Source: Dolomedes plantarius
Lineage: Eukaryota > Arthropoda > Arachnida > Araneae > Dolomedidae
Assembly (NCBI GenBank): GCA_907164885.2
Contig: OU015501.1
Location: 58,624,119 to 58,688,118 of the forward strand
Length of the DNA stretch: 64,000 nucleotides
Direction of reading: 5' to 3'
Shown here: one piece after another, positions 37,701-47,100 of the stretch
Position numbering within the stretch: the first letter of the stretch is position 1
Layout: each line of letters begins with the position of its first letter
Translations under genes and position numbers: made by a program
Notes under the pieces: generated by a model
What the model saw: the letters and a program-made list of their open reading frames with translations, nothing else
Databases searched by the model: none
What the model was told of the DNA's origin: nothing

Positions 37701-40700
37701 AGTTCGTGAAATTTCAGACATTCTACAGATGCCAAAATGATAGTGAAGACTTGTTTGAAACTTTTTCTGAAGTATCAGATCGACAGCTTTTAATATATAG
37801 TAAAGCAGTTGATGAAATAAATTGTATATAATATATTTAATGTAAGTAACTGTTGTTTGAACCTACTTTTGATAACCATTTTTTGATTATATGCACAACT
37901 TTTATACATTTTGGTTTGTTTTCTTACTTCCTGCTTTGTACTATCGGTGTTCTTCTGTAAATGAGATATACATTATATGTACAGGTATACATAATTTATC
38001 ATTTATCCGGGTTATAAATACTATACGTATCTAATTAAACAGCATACAAAGTGATTAAGAGAGTTACAGACCTTGGAAAAGAAACTTGAGTGATGAGCAT
38101 TTTACTAACAAAATGTTGAAGAGTACCCCTAAACTTCAAAACACTATGTACCAGGTGAAGATAAATTAGCATAACTATATACATTTTTGAAGGAAATTTT
38201 TTGCTCTACAACTTTCTCTACCACGAGTATTCTGAGAAATGCTAGGGGAAAGAGTTAGAAGAGGTATACATAATTAGGTATACATACAGGTATACATAAT
38301 TTATTATTTATACGGGTTATAAATACTATACGTATCTAATTAAATAGCATACAAAGTGATTAAGAGAGTTACAGACCTTGGAAATGAAACTTGAGTGATG
38401 AGCATTTTACTAACAAAATGTTGAAAAGTACCCCTAAACTTCAAAATGCTCTAACTATTTACCAGGTGAAGATTAAGCATAAATATATACATTTTTGGAG
38501 GAAATTTTTTGCTCTACAACTTTCTCTAACATGAATATTCTGAGAAATGCGAGGGGAAAGAGTTAGAAGAGGAAGGTTGACAAGATACCTGTACCACTAC
38601 CACTTTTTTTGACAAATTTTCATATTCAACGGCTCATACCTTGAAAACGGTAACACTTAGGTACAAACATGGATATACCATTTGGAAGTGAATTTTATCA
38701 GCTTTAATTTTGGAATTTGACAATTTTCAGTGTGATGCACCGTTTTCAAGATAAATGCCGAAAACTAAAAAAAAGTTACCTTTGGACCCCCCACCCCACC
38801 CCCAAGGCACCTGAAATTGAGGGGACTTTATTAGGCATTGTTCAGGGGACCAACCCCTACACATTCCTGAAAAAATCTCAACCCCTTCACTTGATGCATG
38901 ATTTGCCACCATTTTGAGCTAATTTGACTGGACTATTATTGACTAGACTATTGACTGCAAAATTAAAAGATATGTCCTCCAAAAATGTAGGTGCATCTAT
39001 AAATAGGCCATGAATTTTTCTGGGTGATTTTTTTCTTCTACTATAAGGTACAATTTTTTTAGAATCATAACAGCTTGGGGGAAGTTGTTTGATAATTTCT
39101 TTTTCTTTTTTCAGAACTATCAATTATAAAAATGAGTCCTTTTTCACCACTCTCATATGCTTAAAATTACAATCTTATTTGACCAAAATTTCTAAAAAAC
39201 TAAAGGTGAATTGTTCCAAATGATTTGTAAGGACTGGTGAGAATGCTATTTTATTGTTGTTTATAAGATCACATGGAAATTTCCATGGTGTTATTTATTT
39301 TTCTTTAATGTGAAGAAGTATCATTAACATATCACACCCCGGCAAGAAAAGTGGCACATGTCAAAAAATGGCAATTTTGAGGTTATGTCATTGAAAAATA
39401 TGTATGAAGTACTGCATTGTGCATGAAAAGTGACACATCTCACAATTTGTCCAAACACAATTTGTCTCACAATCAATTTTATTGTAATGCTAGTTCAAGC
39501 TGTATAGTATTTGAGAAGTTGATTTTTCTCAAATGCTGTATTTTTGAGTTGTATCACTTTTCTTGCTGGGGTGCGATATGCTATTATTAATATCTGCAGA
39601 GAACAGCAAGACTAAAAAATTTTCATGAAATATTGGTGTTGATTAAATGTGCAGTTTCTGAAAATATTAAAATTAAATTCTAGGAAAATTTCCAATTATA
39701 TTTAGGTTATGATTAAAGTTTAGTTCTTTTAAGTCAATTGACTTTGGAATTTTACTTCAGCACTTTGTCATTGCTGTCATTTTTGATGATCCTTGCATAT
39801 GTGAATTGCTCATAGTGACAATCATACCTAATGCTTCTCCACCTGACAGTGAGCTTTTAATTAGTCCAAAACATATCACCCTACATTTATTCTGTTGTAG
39901 ATTTTAAAAGTTTTGTGTTCCTATTTGTGTTTTCCTCATATTTCCTGTGAGTTATACATCAATATATTTTTAAAAATGTATATTTTGCAGTAGTTATGTA
40001 ATATTATGCAACTGTATAGAAGGGACATCAGTAAAAGCCTTTTTATAATTGTGTCAGAAATTTTTAAAAAAGATTTCTTAAAAGGTCAATTAACTATCTT
40101 GAAATTCACTTTCAGAAACTCAGTGAATTTTCTGTTTTACCTTGTTTTGAAAATAATTGGAAATAACTCAGTAATTTTTGCAGGCTTGCTTAAAAAAATT
40201 TTTAAGTTTATGTTAAGTTAATAAGTTTTTATTAATAAACTAAATATGACCCTCATTTATTTCTAAATCTTAAAATATTACCAATACAGTGAAAAATCAA
40301 TCTTATGAAAAGTGTTTTGATGATTGTCTTTTATTATAACAACATAAATTAGATACCAAGGGATCACTATAAAGCAATTTTTAATGACAACAAACAAAAA
40401 AAAAAACATTTAATGTTAAGAGGCAATAATTACAAGAAGGTATACTGTAGTATCATTATTTTCTGTGATTTTAAAAGTACTTTCCTGACAGGATCTGGAA
40501 TGCACTTGGCTCATTTTAAAATTTTTAATGTGTACAATGACATTCATTAAAAGAAACCCTAGTAGGACAGAATAAAATTACAAGTCATTATGGAAAATAT
40601 TGATTACTAATTCAGAGGATTTATCATCCTGTTTTAAGTGTATGAATGTTCTGTAATCACACTAAGCCTAAGTAAACACTATGTTGGCATAGATGCATTG

Positions 40701-40957
40701 AGGCTGAAAATTGGAGAATTTTTTCAATTAATAAGATGTTTCTGATGGGAATTAGTCATCTTTTTCAACCATATGTTTTTTCTCAATTAATATGAAATAT
40801 TTAAAATCATAAATTTCTTGTCAAGTAACTTGAATAAATTTTCTCTCTAACAGAAAAGGAGCTGAAACGTCTCAGAAAAGAAAATAGAAAGTCTTTTATA
40901 TTTGGATTGGCAATATTTATACTGGTGATTCTAATGCTGTTTTATAGTAGACTCTGA
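25712..40957 (+). CDS. CCDC167: CCDC167-like coiled-coil membrane protein (4 exons)
   Basis: Joined exons: 25712-25729, 33113-33213, 33408-33460, 40854-40957. They make a 91-residue protein with all phases consistent. Residues 7-70 are charged and heptad-like (ILQKQKDHLEDLLQRCKRRL; FEKEINKLKDELLQ). EKELKRLRKENRK then leads into a single membrane helix (SFIFGLAIFILVILMLFY, residues 71-88) and a three-residue tail, so the protein should be tail-anchored. Human CCDC167 (97 residues) has the same layout and the block EKELKFLRQENRK before its C-terminal helix. Its molecular role is not established. Over 98% of the 15-kb locus is intron, filled with transposons. The gene converges on GDPGP1. Exons 2-4 are secure; exon 1 is less so. 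Confidence 0.85.
25730..25838. other. CCDC167 intron 1, start
   Basis: Short unremarkable intron DNA between exon 1 and the hAT fossil. Confidence 0.4.
25839..27190 (+). mobile_element. hAT fossil in CCDC167 intron 1
   Basis: The ends are inverted: cagggccacgtttac at 25839 and, reversed, gaaggccacgtctag at 27190. Two plus-strand patches look like hAT transposase: LDEFEFDFFISILGKIF with FAVSKLLQ (about 26205-26300), and the C-terminal dimerisation region LLLTFPMSSTEEHVFSVLKL (about 26792-26860) followed by a stop and SSALSEQKFN. Most of the gene is unreadable. Exact borders are uncertain because no target duplication is visible. Confidence 0.6.
27191..29084. other. CCDC167 intron 1, no further features
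   Basis: AT-rich intron sequence. Nothing recognised. Confidence 0.5.
29085..30740 (-). mobile_element. non-LTR retrotransposon, 5'-truncated (RT end, RNase H)
   Basis: Minus-strand pol remnant. It begins within the reverse transcriptase at the catalytic CLLFADDLVIW (about 30730-30700) and runs through the RT thumb region (YLGLTFDNKLSWKFHV, LQNRALRLITGAVKSTP). After a frameshift near 29822 there is an RNase H domain: IFTDG, FDGEVVAVSIAL, VLFSDSQAAIHSI, and WVPAHCGV followed by TAG and GNEQADSL. A Cys/His segment closes it: STGHDCL with CPLCDAGEEMGGDHLLQC. RNase H after RT fits the I-group of LINEs. At least two frameshifts and one stop make it inactive. 5' truncation is typical of target-primed reverse transcription. 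Confidence 0.9.
30741..33112. other. CCDC167 intron 1, distal part
   Basis: AT-rich; no repeat or gene recognised up to the acceptor of exon 2. Confidence 0.5.
33113..33213 (+). CDS. CCDC167: CCDC167 exon 2
   Basis: Acceptor ttgaaatgtattatag, donor AG|GTAAGC. It encodes IDEREAQEKI... to LGSEE (33 codons plus two bases), the first coiled-coil part. Confidence 0.85.
33408..33460 (+). CDS. CCDC167: CCDC167 exon 3
   Basis: Acceptor cttttttgttctag, donor ACAG|GTAATT. The first base completes Arg40; it then encodes SHFEKEINKLKDELLQT. Confidence 0.87.
33461..33758. other. CCDC167 last intron, before the long-TIR element
   Basis: AT-rich; nothing recognised. Confidence 0.5.
34114..35230. mobile_element. 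Harbinger-like MITE, TAA target duplication
   Basis: Inverted ends gggcctgttcacatagaagt and (reverse complement) gggcctgttaacataggagt, flanked by TAA on both sides (34111-34113, 35231-35233). The uninterrupted right arm of the host element reads agagttagaagagg at the equivalent place, so TAA was duplicated on insertion. A TWA duplication fits PIF/Harbinger. A mariner-type element is nested within it. A second family member is at 58979-59164. Confidence 0.85.
34243..35181 (-). mobile_element. mariner-like deletion derivative, long TIRs
   Basis: Inverted ends CCGGGTGGTTATAATTAAAC at 34243 and 35181, with TA duplicated on both sides. The arms match over several hundred bases each, through the segment with gaggagcagt/actgctcctc. 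The centre keeps a piece of the transposase C-terminus on the minus strand (YRGGDATLNDLKNSI ... AVEHTVYRFEILQVNEGGHV, 34778-34593), like the mariner-type proteins common in arthropods. The catalytic part is missing. Confidence 0.82.
35581..37443 (+). pseudogene. uncharacterised element-encoded protein, possible PIN/FEN-like nuclease
   Basis: Four collinear plus-strand frames form one broken gene. 35581-36207: helical N-terminal part with FHYAKCTRLYVQDMLGL, AGVWSDMAIE and TRGRDFSDLGLTKWVEG. 36152-36502: MSLSTGVIGTSNINCYQALE and IGTCTMSTFVGMNFSEVK. A lone TAA (36500-36502) separates this from 36521-37186 in the same frame, with VIDGGFLLHRVKW, VVFYGYKD and AIADADCSIV. After a frameshift near 37040, 37056-37443 holds HSFSRCDTTSAIYGKSKA and GAGERIF. 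The acidic motifs and their spacing recall a PIN/FEN-like fold; this is inference. From memory, similar proteins are scattered through cnidarians, arthropods and fish without known function. Two frameshifts and one stop make this copy inactive. Confidence 0.7.
37488..37737 (+). mobile_element. Tc1-like 5' fragment (same family as 20340-21570)
   Basis: It starts with cactatctagccaaaagtat after TA and continues through the UTR and the first transposase codons (gactttgatcgtggcattat), then stops abruptly. The last 3' kilobase is missing, so it is a deletion remnant. A run of 13 C lies at 37519-37531. Confidence 0.88.
37745..37831 (+). other. possible displaced C-terminus of the element gene
   Basis: A short frame (EDLFETFSEVSDRQLL ... 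VDEINCI, stop at 37831) sits just after the Tc1 fragment and just before the right arm. Position and composition suggest it could be the original C-terminal end of the broken gene 35581-37443, split off by the Tc1 insertion. Weak evidence. Confidence 0.25.
37898..38935. repeat. right long TIR arm with internal tandem duplication
   Basis: Inverse of the left arm. A segment of about 305 bp is present twice in tandem: copy one from 37982 (caggtatacataatttatc) to about 38258, copy two from 38287 to about 38570. Both end in agttagaagagg. The left arm has only one copy. Confidence 0.88.
38939..40853. other. CCDC167 last intron, after the long-TIR element
   Basis: AT-rich intron with one MITE (39328-39580). 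The open frames at 38887-39123 and 40006-40221 have no features. Confidence 0.5.
39328..39580. mobile_element. MITE with ~30-bp TIRs
   Basis: Inverted ends: catatcacaccccggcaaga left and catatcgcaccccagcaaga right (reverse complement), extending to about 30 bases. TA lies within both outer ends, so TA may be the target and the true borders 39332-39576. No coding sequence. Confidence 0.7.
40854..40957 (+). CDS. CCDC167: CCDC167 exon 4 (membrane anchor)
   Basis: Acceptor ttttctctctaacag. It encodes the family signature EKELKRLRKENRK and the C-terminal membrane helix, ending at TGA 40955-40957. Confidence 0.93.
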
Positions 40958-40993
40958 TATAATATACCTACAATGAAGATAACTGTGTTTTTG

Positions 40994-41005
40994 TTTATTT
41001 TTATT
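40994..41005 (-). promoter_or_regulatory. GDPGP1 polyadenylation signals
   Basis: Two minus-strand AATAAA hexamers (40999-40994, 41005-41000) within 30 bp after the GDPGP1 stop codon. Confidence 0.55.
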
Positions 41006-41012
41006 ACAGGCT

Positions 41013-41018
41013 AATAAA
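41013..41018 (+). promoter_or_regulatory. CCDC167 polyadenylation signal
   Basis: AATAAA 56 bp after the CCDC167 stop and only 5 bp before the GDPGP1 stop codon on the other strand, so the transcripts must overlap. Confidence 0.6.
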
Positions 41019-41022
41019 TTCA

Positions 41023-41135
41023 CTATAAATATAACTGCATAACATTTTTTCTCACTTTCATAAACATTTCATGACATACGTTGTGAAGAATGCATGCAAC
41101 CTCTTCTTCTTTAACATTTTCGAAATAGTTTCTCT
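41023..41135 (-). CDS. GDPGP1: GDPGP1 exon 11 and stop
   Basis: 113 nt, RNYFENVKEEEVACILH to MQLYL, TAG at 41025-41023; acceptor tatctttgtttcag. A helical tail as in the family. Confidence 0.9.
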
Positions 41136-44100
41136 CTGAAACAAAGATATTTAAAAATTAATATGCATGGGCATGTATAGAGTATCATAAAAGTCAATCT
41201 GTAACAGTAGTACTCAGAAAAAGGTGTAGTTTTTCCAAAACTTAATCGAATGTAAAAATTTAGGTATATTCACTTGATGATAGTATTGCTAGATGTTTAT
41301 TGAACAGGCTAAGGTGAATTTCTTCATATGTCCCTGCTTTAAGTTTTCTCTTTCATTTTTAAGTGAGGACATTAGGCAGTGAATCTCATAATTAGCAGGT
41401 ATCTTTTGATGATGGCTTAAAATGCAGATTTAAACTGAGTAGAAAATATATGATATTACATTTTTTCTTAAACAAGTTCTGAGCTTTTTCATTCATTTTT
41501 TTACAACTCTCAGATAGTCAAATCAGACTGCAAACACCTTCTGATTAGTCTACCAGAACATGTATCATGACTTCATATTACAAAAATGACTGGATATGCT
41601 CTCTGGCTTAAAAAAATTACACAACCTATTCAAGCACGCTCTCACATGAACTACCCATTTGTAAAAAATTAACATGACCATGTCAAACGATAATACGAGG
41701 TGTCAAGGTCAATATATAATATTCTAAAACAGTGGGCATAGTTATACCACTATAAACAAATTACAGTGTCAAGTATTCTGGGAAGACGTATATATAAGTC
41801 AGGGGCAGTTAACGCATTGACTGCACAAAGCGTATATATACACCTGTGGCAGGTAAGGGGTTAAAAGACAAAGCATAAACTTGGCCTGAATATCTTTTGA
41901 AAATTTTACCCACTGATTACATGGTCTTATGGTACTGATTGTACTGATTGGCTTCAGAACCTTCCATATATTACTAACAAATGTGTTTTTATTGTAATTT
42001 TAAAGTTGGAGACAAACAGTATATCATTGAAAAGTGTTGCTTTTATCAAATGATTTTTAAGTAACCTCACATTGAGCAGAAAATAACAGAATAGATAATA
42101 TCAAAAGCCTGACCAAAAAAAAAAAAAAAGACAAGCGTTGAAAATATAATCTAAATAGAGTATATGGTAAGCTTAATCTATAAACTATGCACACACATAT
42201 AATCAAGATGCTTTGCGATATTGTAAGTAATAAATCTGAATGCACATTTGATTTGCTTATATTACATCATCACAACATAATTTTTGATAAATTATAAAAA
42301 TGCCACCCAAGTGGGTTCTAAGAACTGAGGTCACCTGAAATAACTGAGTGTTAACTTAAAATACTTAATTCTACATAGGTAGGGTTATTTTAGAATAATG
42401 AGTTGAAAAGCTTACCTTTAATTGGTAAATGACCTGGAAGTTCACATAAGGCAGGATTAAATGCTAGATCATCTTTGGAGCCTAATATTAAAACATATTG
42501 TTTTAGCAATGAATAGATTCAATGTTAGAAACTTTTTAAAAATTTATATTACTCAGAATCAGTGTCACATATATGTTACTATGTGTAATTCTTATTAAAT
42601 ATCTAAACCATTTTTGCTCATAGTCAGGTTATATTTTACAAAATAAAGGTGACAAAGGATTTCCTGGAAAGTCAGTTTTAAGATTGTCTAGACTTTGGGG
42701 GGACTTTTGTTATATTTTACTTCAAAAGCCTGTTATAACCTCTAATAGAAAATACATTTAAGAATGTTAAATAACTGTAAAATTTTAGCTTACAACTGCT
42801 AAAGAAGCTAAGCAAATATTCTATATACTAAAGAAAACACTAAAAAATTATTATATATAATTTTTTAATGTCCTAAAATTGGCCAGACTTGTAGTTTATA
42901 AATAAAATATTTTATTGGTTTGAATACATTGTTTATCAGTACTAATAAATTATTGTTCATTATATAGATTTTTATTGATACCAGCTGTAAAAAACAGCTT
43001 TTTATTGATATGTGACTAGCCTTTTACTCATCAGAAATTCCTGGCATAGATAAGTAAAAATTTATCTGTCACAATTTTTTGTAATAAACAATATAAATTT
43101 AATACTAGGCATTTTTAGCTAGATAGAGTACTCTATTAATTTATGGTTGATTTTTTTTTAATCTGTAGATTAGGGAAATCATTTGTGTTAGCAGATTCTT
43201 TTTGCTAATGTTTTACTCTTTACATAAAATTAGAAATTTTATTTTCTGGCATACAGAAATATTTTACTAATAAATTATAAGTAGTAATTTTTAAAAATCT
43301 CACAAGGACTGGAAAATCAAAGAGGGCTGATGAGTATTTTGAACATACTATAAATTTTCAAATAAAGCTTTTCAAAAATAATTATCATGTTACCTCATAG
43401 GTTACATAATTGTTTTAAATTTATGCATTGGTGATGCTCAATTATGATGTTCATATTTACTCTAATATTGAGGGAACAAAATTACCAAATAAATTTTTAT
43501 TTGCACATACTACAAAAAATTTTCCAGGTTAATTTTTTATGTTTCATTTATATCAGACTAATTTAATTTTTAAAAACATCGGACAAAATCTTAATCATTT
43601 TTTTGGTCTTTAGATTCATTGAATTAAAGTAGCTTTAAATTATTTTCAATTGGTTTTAATAGAAATATCTTCATTAAATCAATCAACTTATCTTAATTGA
43701 CTATAACTGTTATGTAAAATTTCATGTTTCATTTTTAATCTTAAGCAGCTCTTAACTTTGTTTAGTGTTGATCAAATTAAGCTATTATCTGTATTTCATT
43801 GGAGAATTTTTAACCCCTTAAAGCATGAGTTTTTTCGGAAAAACTGGTAAAAAATGATCGAGTTTTTTTTTTTTTTTTTTTTGACAGAAAATGAATATAT
43901 AGGTATAGTGTAAGTTATTTTTTACAATTTCAGTTGTGGAGGGTGACTAGGGGGTGGGGGGTGAGTCACATCATAGCAGTCTGTCAAAGTAAAAGAACAG
44001 CCAGGGTTTGCTACAAAAGGCAATCTCGGTGGTGCAACATTTGGTTGATTTGTACTAATTTGACACCAATTTCTTGCTACAGCCAAAATCTCGTCATCAT

Positions 44101-47100
44101 TATCTTCAAATTCACTTCCATCACTCAAGAGATCATCACTTTCATCGCTGAAACTTTCTGATAAATTGGCATATTCAAAATCATCAGAGTCGCACATTAT
44201 AAGATAACTTTTTCTAAACAAGTTACAAAAACACTTTGTAAAAATTAATTTATGGTTAACTGTTTACTTTTATGATATTTAACGTAATAAAAATGGATAG
44301 CTTGGCTCTCTGTTTAACAACTTTCAAGGGACCGTGAAAAATCGTCCTAAGTAGAGATCGCCCTTAAACAGAATTTGTGAAAAAATAACATTTCCCATCA
44401 CGTCGGAGGGGCCGGGACTGGGAAATAGCGTCTTTAAATAGAGAGCGTCGTTAAACAGAGAGCCAACTGTATTACCTTTTCCATACCAAACAACTGCTTT
44501 ATAACAAAGAATTCCTAACAAACTTATAGCTAATCATCAAAATGCACCACATGGTTTACACAAGAGAAATGCTGCATAGTGGTGCCATCTATGGTAAATA
44601 AGTTTAATTATAATCTAGCCTATCTATTTTTATTAGAACGGACCTCAGACGGGCATTAGAAATAAAATAACGCGGGATACAACAGCGCCCGTGTCAGACA
44701 CGGGCAAATGCATTAAGGGGTTAATTTATCTTCTAGTAAATTAGTCGAAAAATTCGTTCTTTCACCATCCATAATTTTACTTCATGATTTTTGAGTTATA
44801 ATGTTTTGCTTAACAATTAAATTTGTTTTAATGATAGTTGAATGAGTAAGCTCCAGTTCTAGTATGATTTCTTTATGATATTCTTTGCTTCTTTAATTGG
44901 GTAGTTTTGTGGGGTTGGTGAGGTAATTAAGATCTTATAAGGTGGGTCTTTGTGGCAAATATATCTCTACAATCACATTTCTTACAGAATCAATGCTCTA
45001 TTGAAAAAAAGATAATATCATTCAACAGAAATTTATAATCTAAGGTAATCTATCATAGTCAGTTTATCAAATATTTTTATAAATTAGCTTCATTGACACA
45101 TATTGTTTACTGAATAGGTAATTTGTCACTTGGTAAGATCTAGAATGCACAGTTTACAAATACGTACGATGTTTGTACATAAAGTTGACTTTCAGTATCA
45201 CAATTGTAACTATTAGCACAATGAATCTAAAATGTAATCTTCAAAGCAACTTATCTAGTTTACTAAAATTATCAAAATGCTACAACATACCAAAGGAAGA
45301 TTTTCTTGCCCAAACAAAGATTCTGATTGCATTAAAAACATTTTCTTCTGAACTCTCATCACTAAAAGCCTTTCCTCTTGTCATGAAAATATTATGTGCT
45401 ATTTTCTCTTTTTGTAAAAATGCTACCAACTTCATAACTGACCTGTAATATTTCAGACAATTAAAGATTTCAAGGAATGGAAAGCTTGCAGAAATTTATA
45501 ACTCCTTGTATAAAATATGAAATGCCTTTTTACCCCCGAAAATGAATACCAAAAATCAGTCATAAAAATTCAATAATTGTGGCACGGAGGTTTTTAGATC
45601 AAATATCAGCAACAGCATCACAAAATTTTGGCACAGTACTGAAGAAAACTTTAAATATTGCTGTTAATCTGGAATAAATTTTGTAAATATGGCTTATTTT
45701 TTTAAGTGGTTAATATTGGTTCATTTTGACATAAAAAATACTTAATAATACTTTTTTGAAGAATTTACATAATATTAAATGAATTTAAATAATACCTAGT
45801 AGTTGATAAGATTTTATCTTTTTCTAGCAGCTGAAAGGCAAATCCTTCAGATGGAAAATCTTCAATCTCATAACAATCACCAATTAAATGCTTTACAGGC
45901 TATGTTGCATGAAAAAAAGAAGTTCATTAGGTTCCAAAGACTTAATGAGAAATATACTAACTTAGAGGACAAGTATTGTATGTAATAAACTACTTTGAAC
46001 CAAAATAAGAAAATATTTAGAAACAACATAGATAGATTTATATTTTAAAAAGAGAGAAAATATGAGTATTGCAAAACTATGATAATAGTGATATATGATA
46101 CTATGACAACGAGGATGACAGGAAAGTGTATTGTACCTGACATGTGCAAAAAACAATTTTATACCTTATTGCAACTTAAGAGTATAAACATTAAAATTGC
46201 TGAATCTGCTGTTAGTTATCAAAAGTGATAACTACATAGCTCCAGGTCAGCTAAGATTCAAAAGGAAAAGCACATGTAGCAATGTTAAATTATTTTTTAA
46301 GTAAATAGTAAGATGCACCTATAAAATAAGTCTCAGATTTATTTATATACTATTATCATCAATTAATATGAAATATGATATGGAGATGGTAGTACCATTC
46401 TTTTCATTACTTAAAGAAAGAATAGTCCCAGAAGAGTAACTATTGAATGAAATCAAGTGCCCAGTTTAACTTATCTTTTTCACTGAAGATTATATCAAAC
46501 TTTCTTCAATGTTTGTTTAAAATTTCTTTCACTGGACATTGAAACTTTTTTCTTATTCAGATAAATGCATATTTATGCTTAATGCTTATAACAATACAGT
46601 TATAAGCATTAGTGAATAACAATACAAAAAAATTATGTTCATTTTATACATTACATGATTAGTCTGCTGTGTTAAGGAAAATGAACATAAATACCAATTA
46701 TAATTTTGCTCCCTTCTCTCTCTCTCTTTTTTTTTTTTTGGGGGGGGGGGGGGGTCTACTTTTCCTGAAATCTAATTTCAAAGAGAAAAAGTATGTTTTT
46801 TTTATCATCATGTTTAGGATTTATTTATTAAAACTGAATAGTTCTAAATATCAATAAAGCTGTTACATAATATATAAATTTAAAAATTATGTCCTACCGA
46901 AAACTGTGAAAGTGCTGATAAAGAATGTTATAGCATTGATTGAACTTAAATGCAAAATTGCCGTATTTAAAAAAAAAATAGGGCTGCAAAATAGATATTT
47001 TAAACCTTTACCACTCAACATGGCAGACCTTTTAAAGTTGAAGAAGGACCTTATGGTTCAAGTAGCAATTAAGATCACAATTTTAATTCCCCCTCCTCCC

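Larger units (their letters stand above)
33762..38935 (+). mobile_element. 5.2-kb DNA element with ~1-kb TIRs, unclassified
   Basis: The ends are inverted: TAGTCCAGTCAAATTA at 33762 and its complement ending at 38935. Homology continues inward over the whole arms: 33762-35599 (interrupted by a 1.1-kb nested insertion) against 37898-38935. TTA flanks both sides (33759-33761, 38936-38938), a possible 3-bp target duplication. Between the arms lies one broken gene, 35581-37443, for an uncharacterised protein family; its ATG is inside the left arm. A Tc1 fragment (37488-37737) separates that gene from the right arm. The element lies in the last intron of CCDC167. The superfamily is unknown to me. 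Confidence 0.85.

Noticed and set aside
41806..41867. Short TTAA-bounded piece as a piggyBac MITE
   Set aside because: Only about 55 bp between TTAA sites and the ends are not convincingly inverted.
45803..45985. Plus-strand 60-codon coiled-coil-like frame
   Set aside because: It overlaps GDPGP1 exon 8 on the other strand, which has matching splice sites, phase and family homology.
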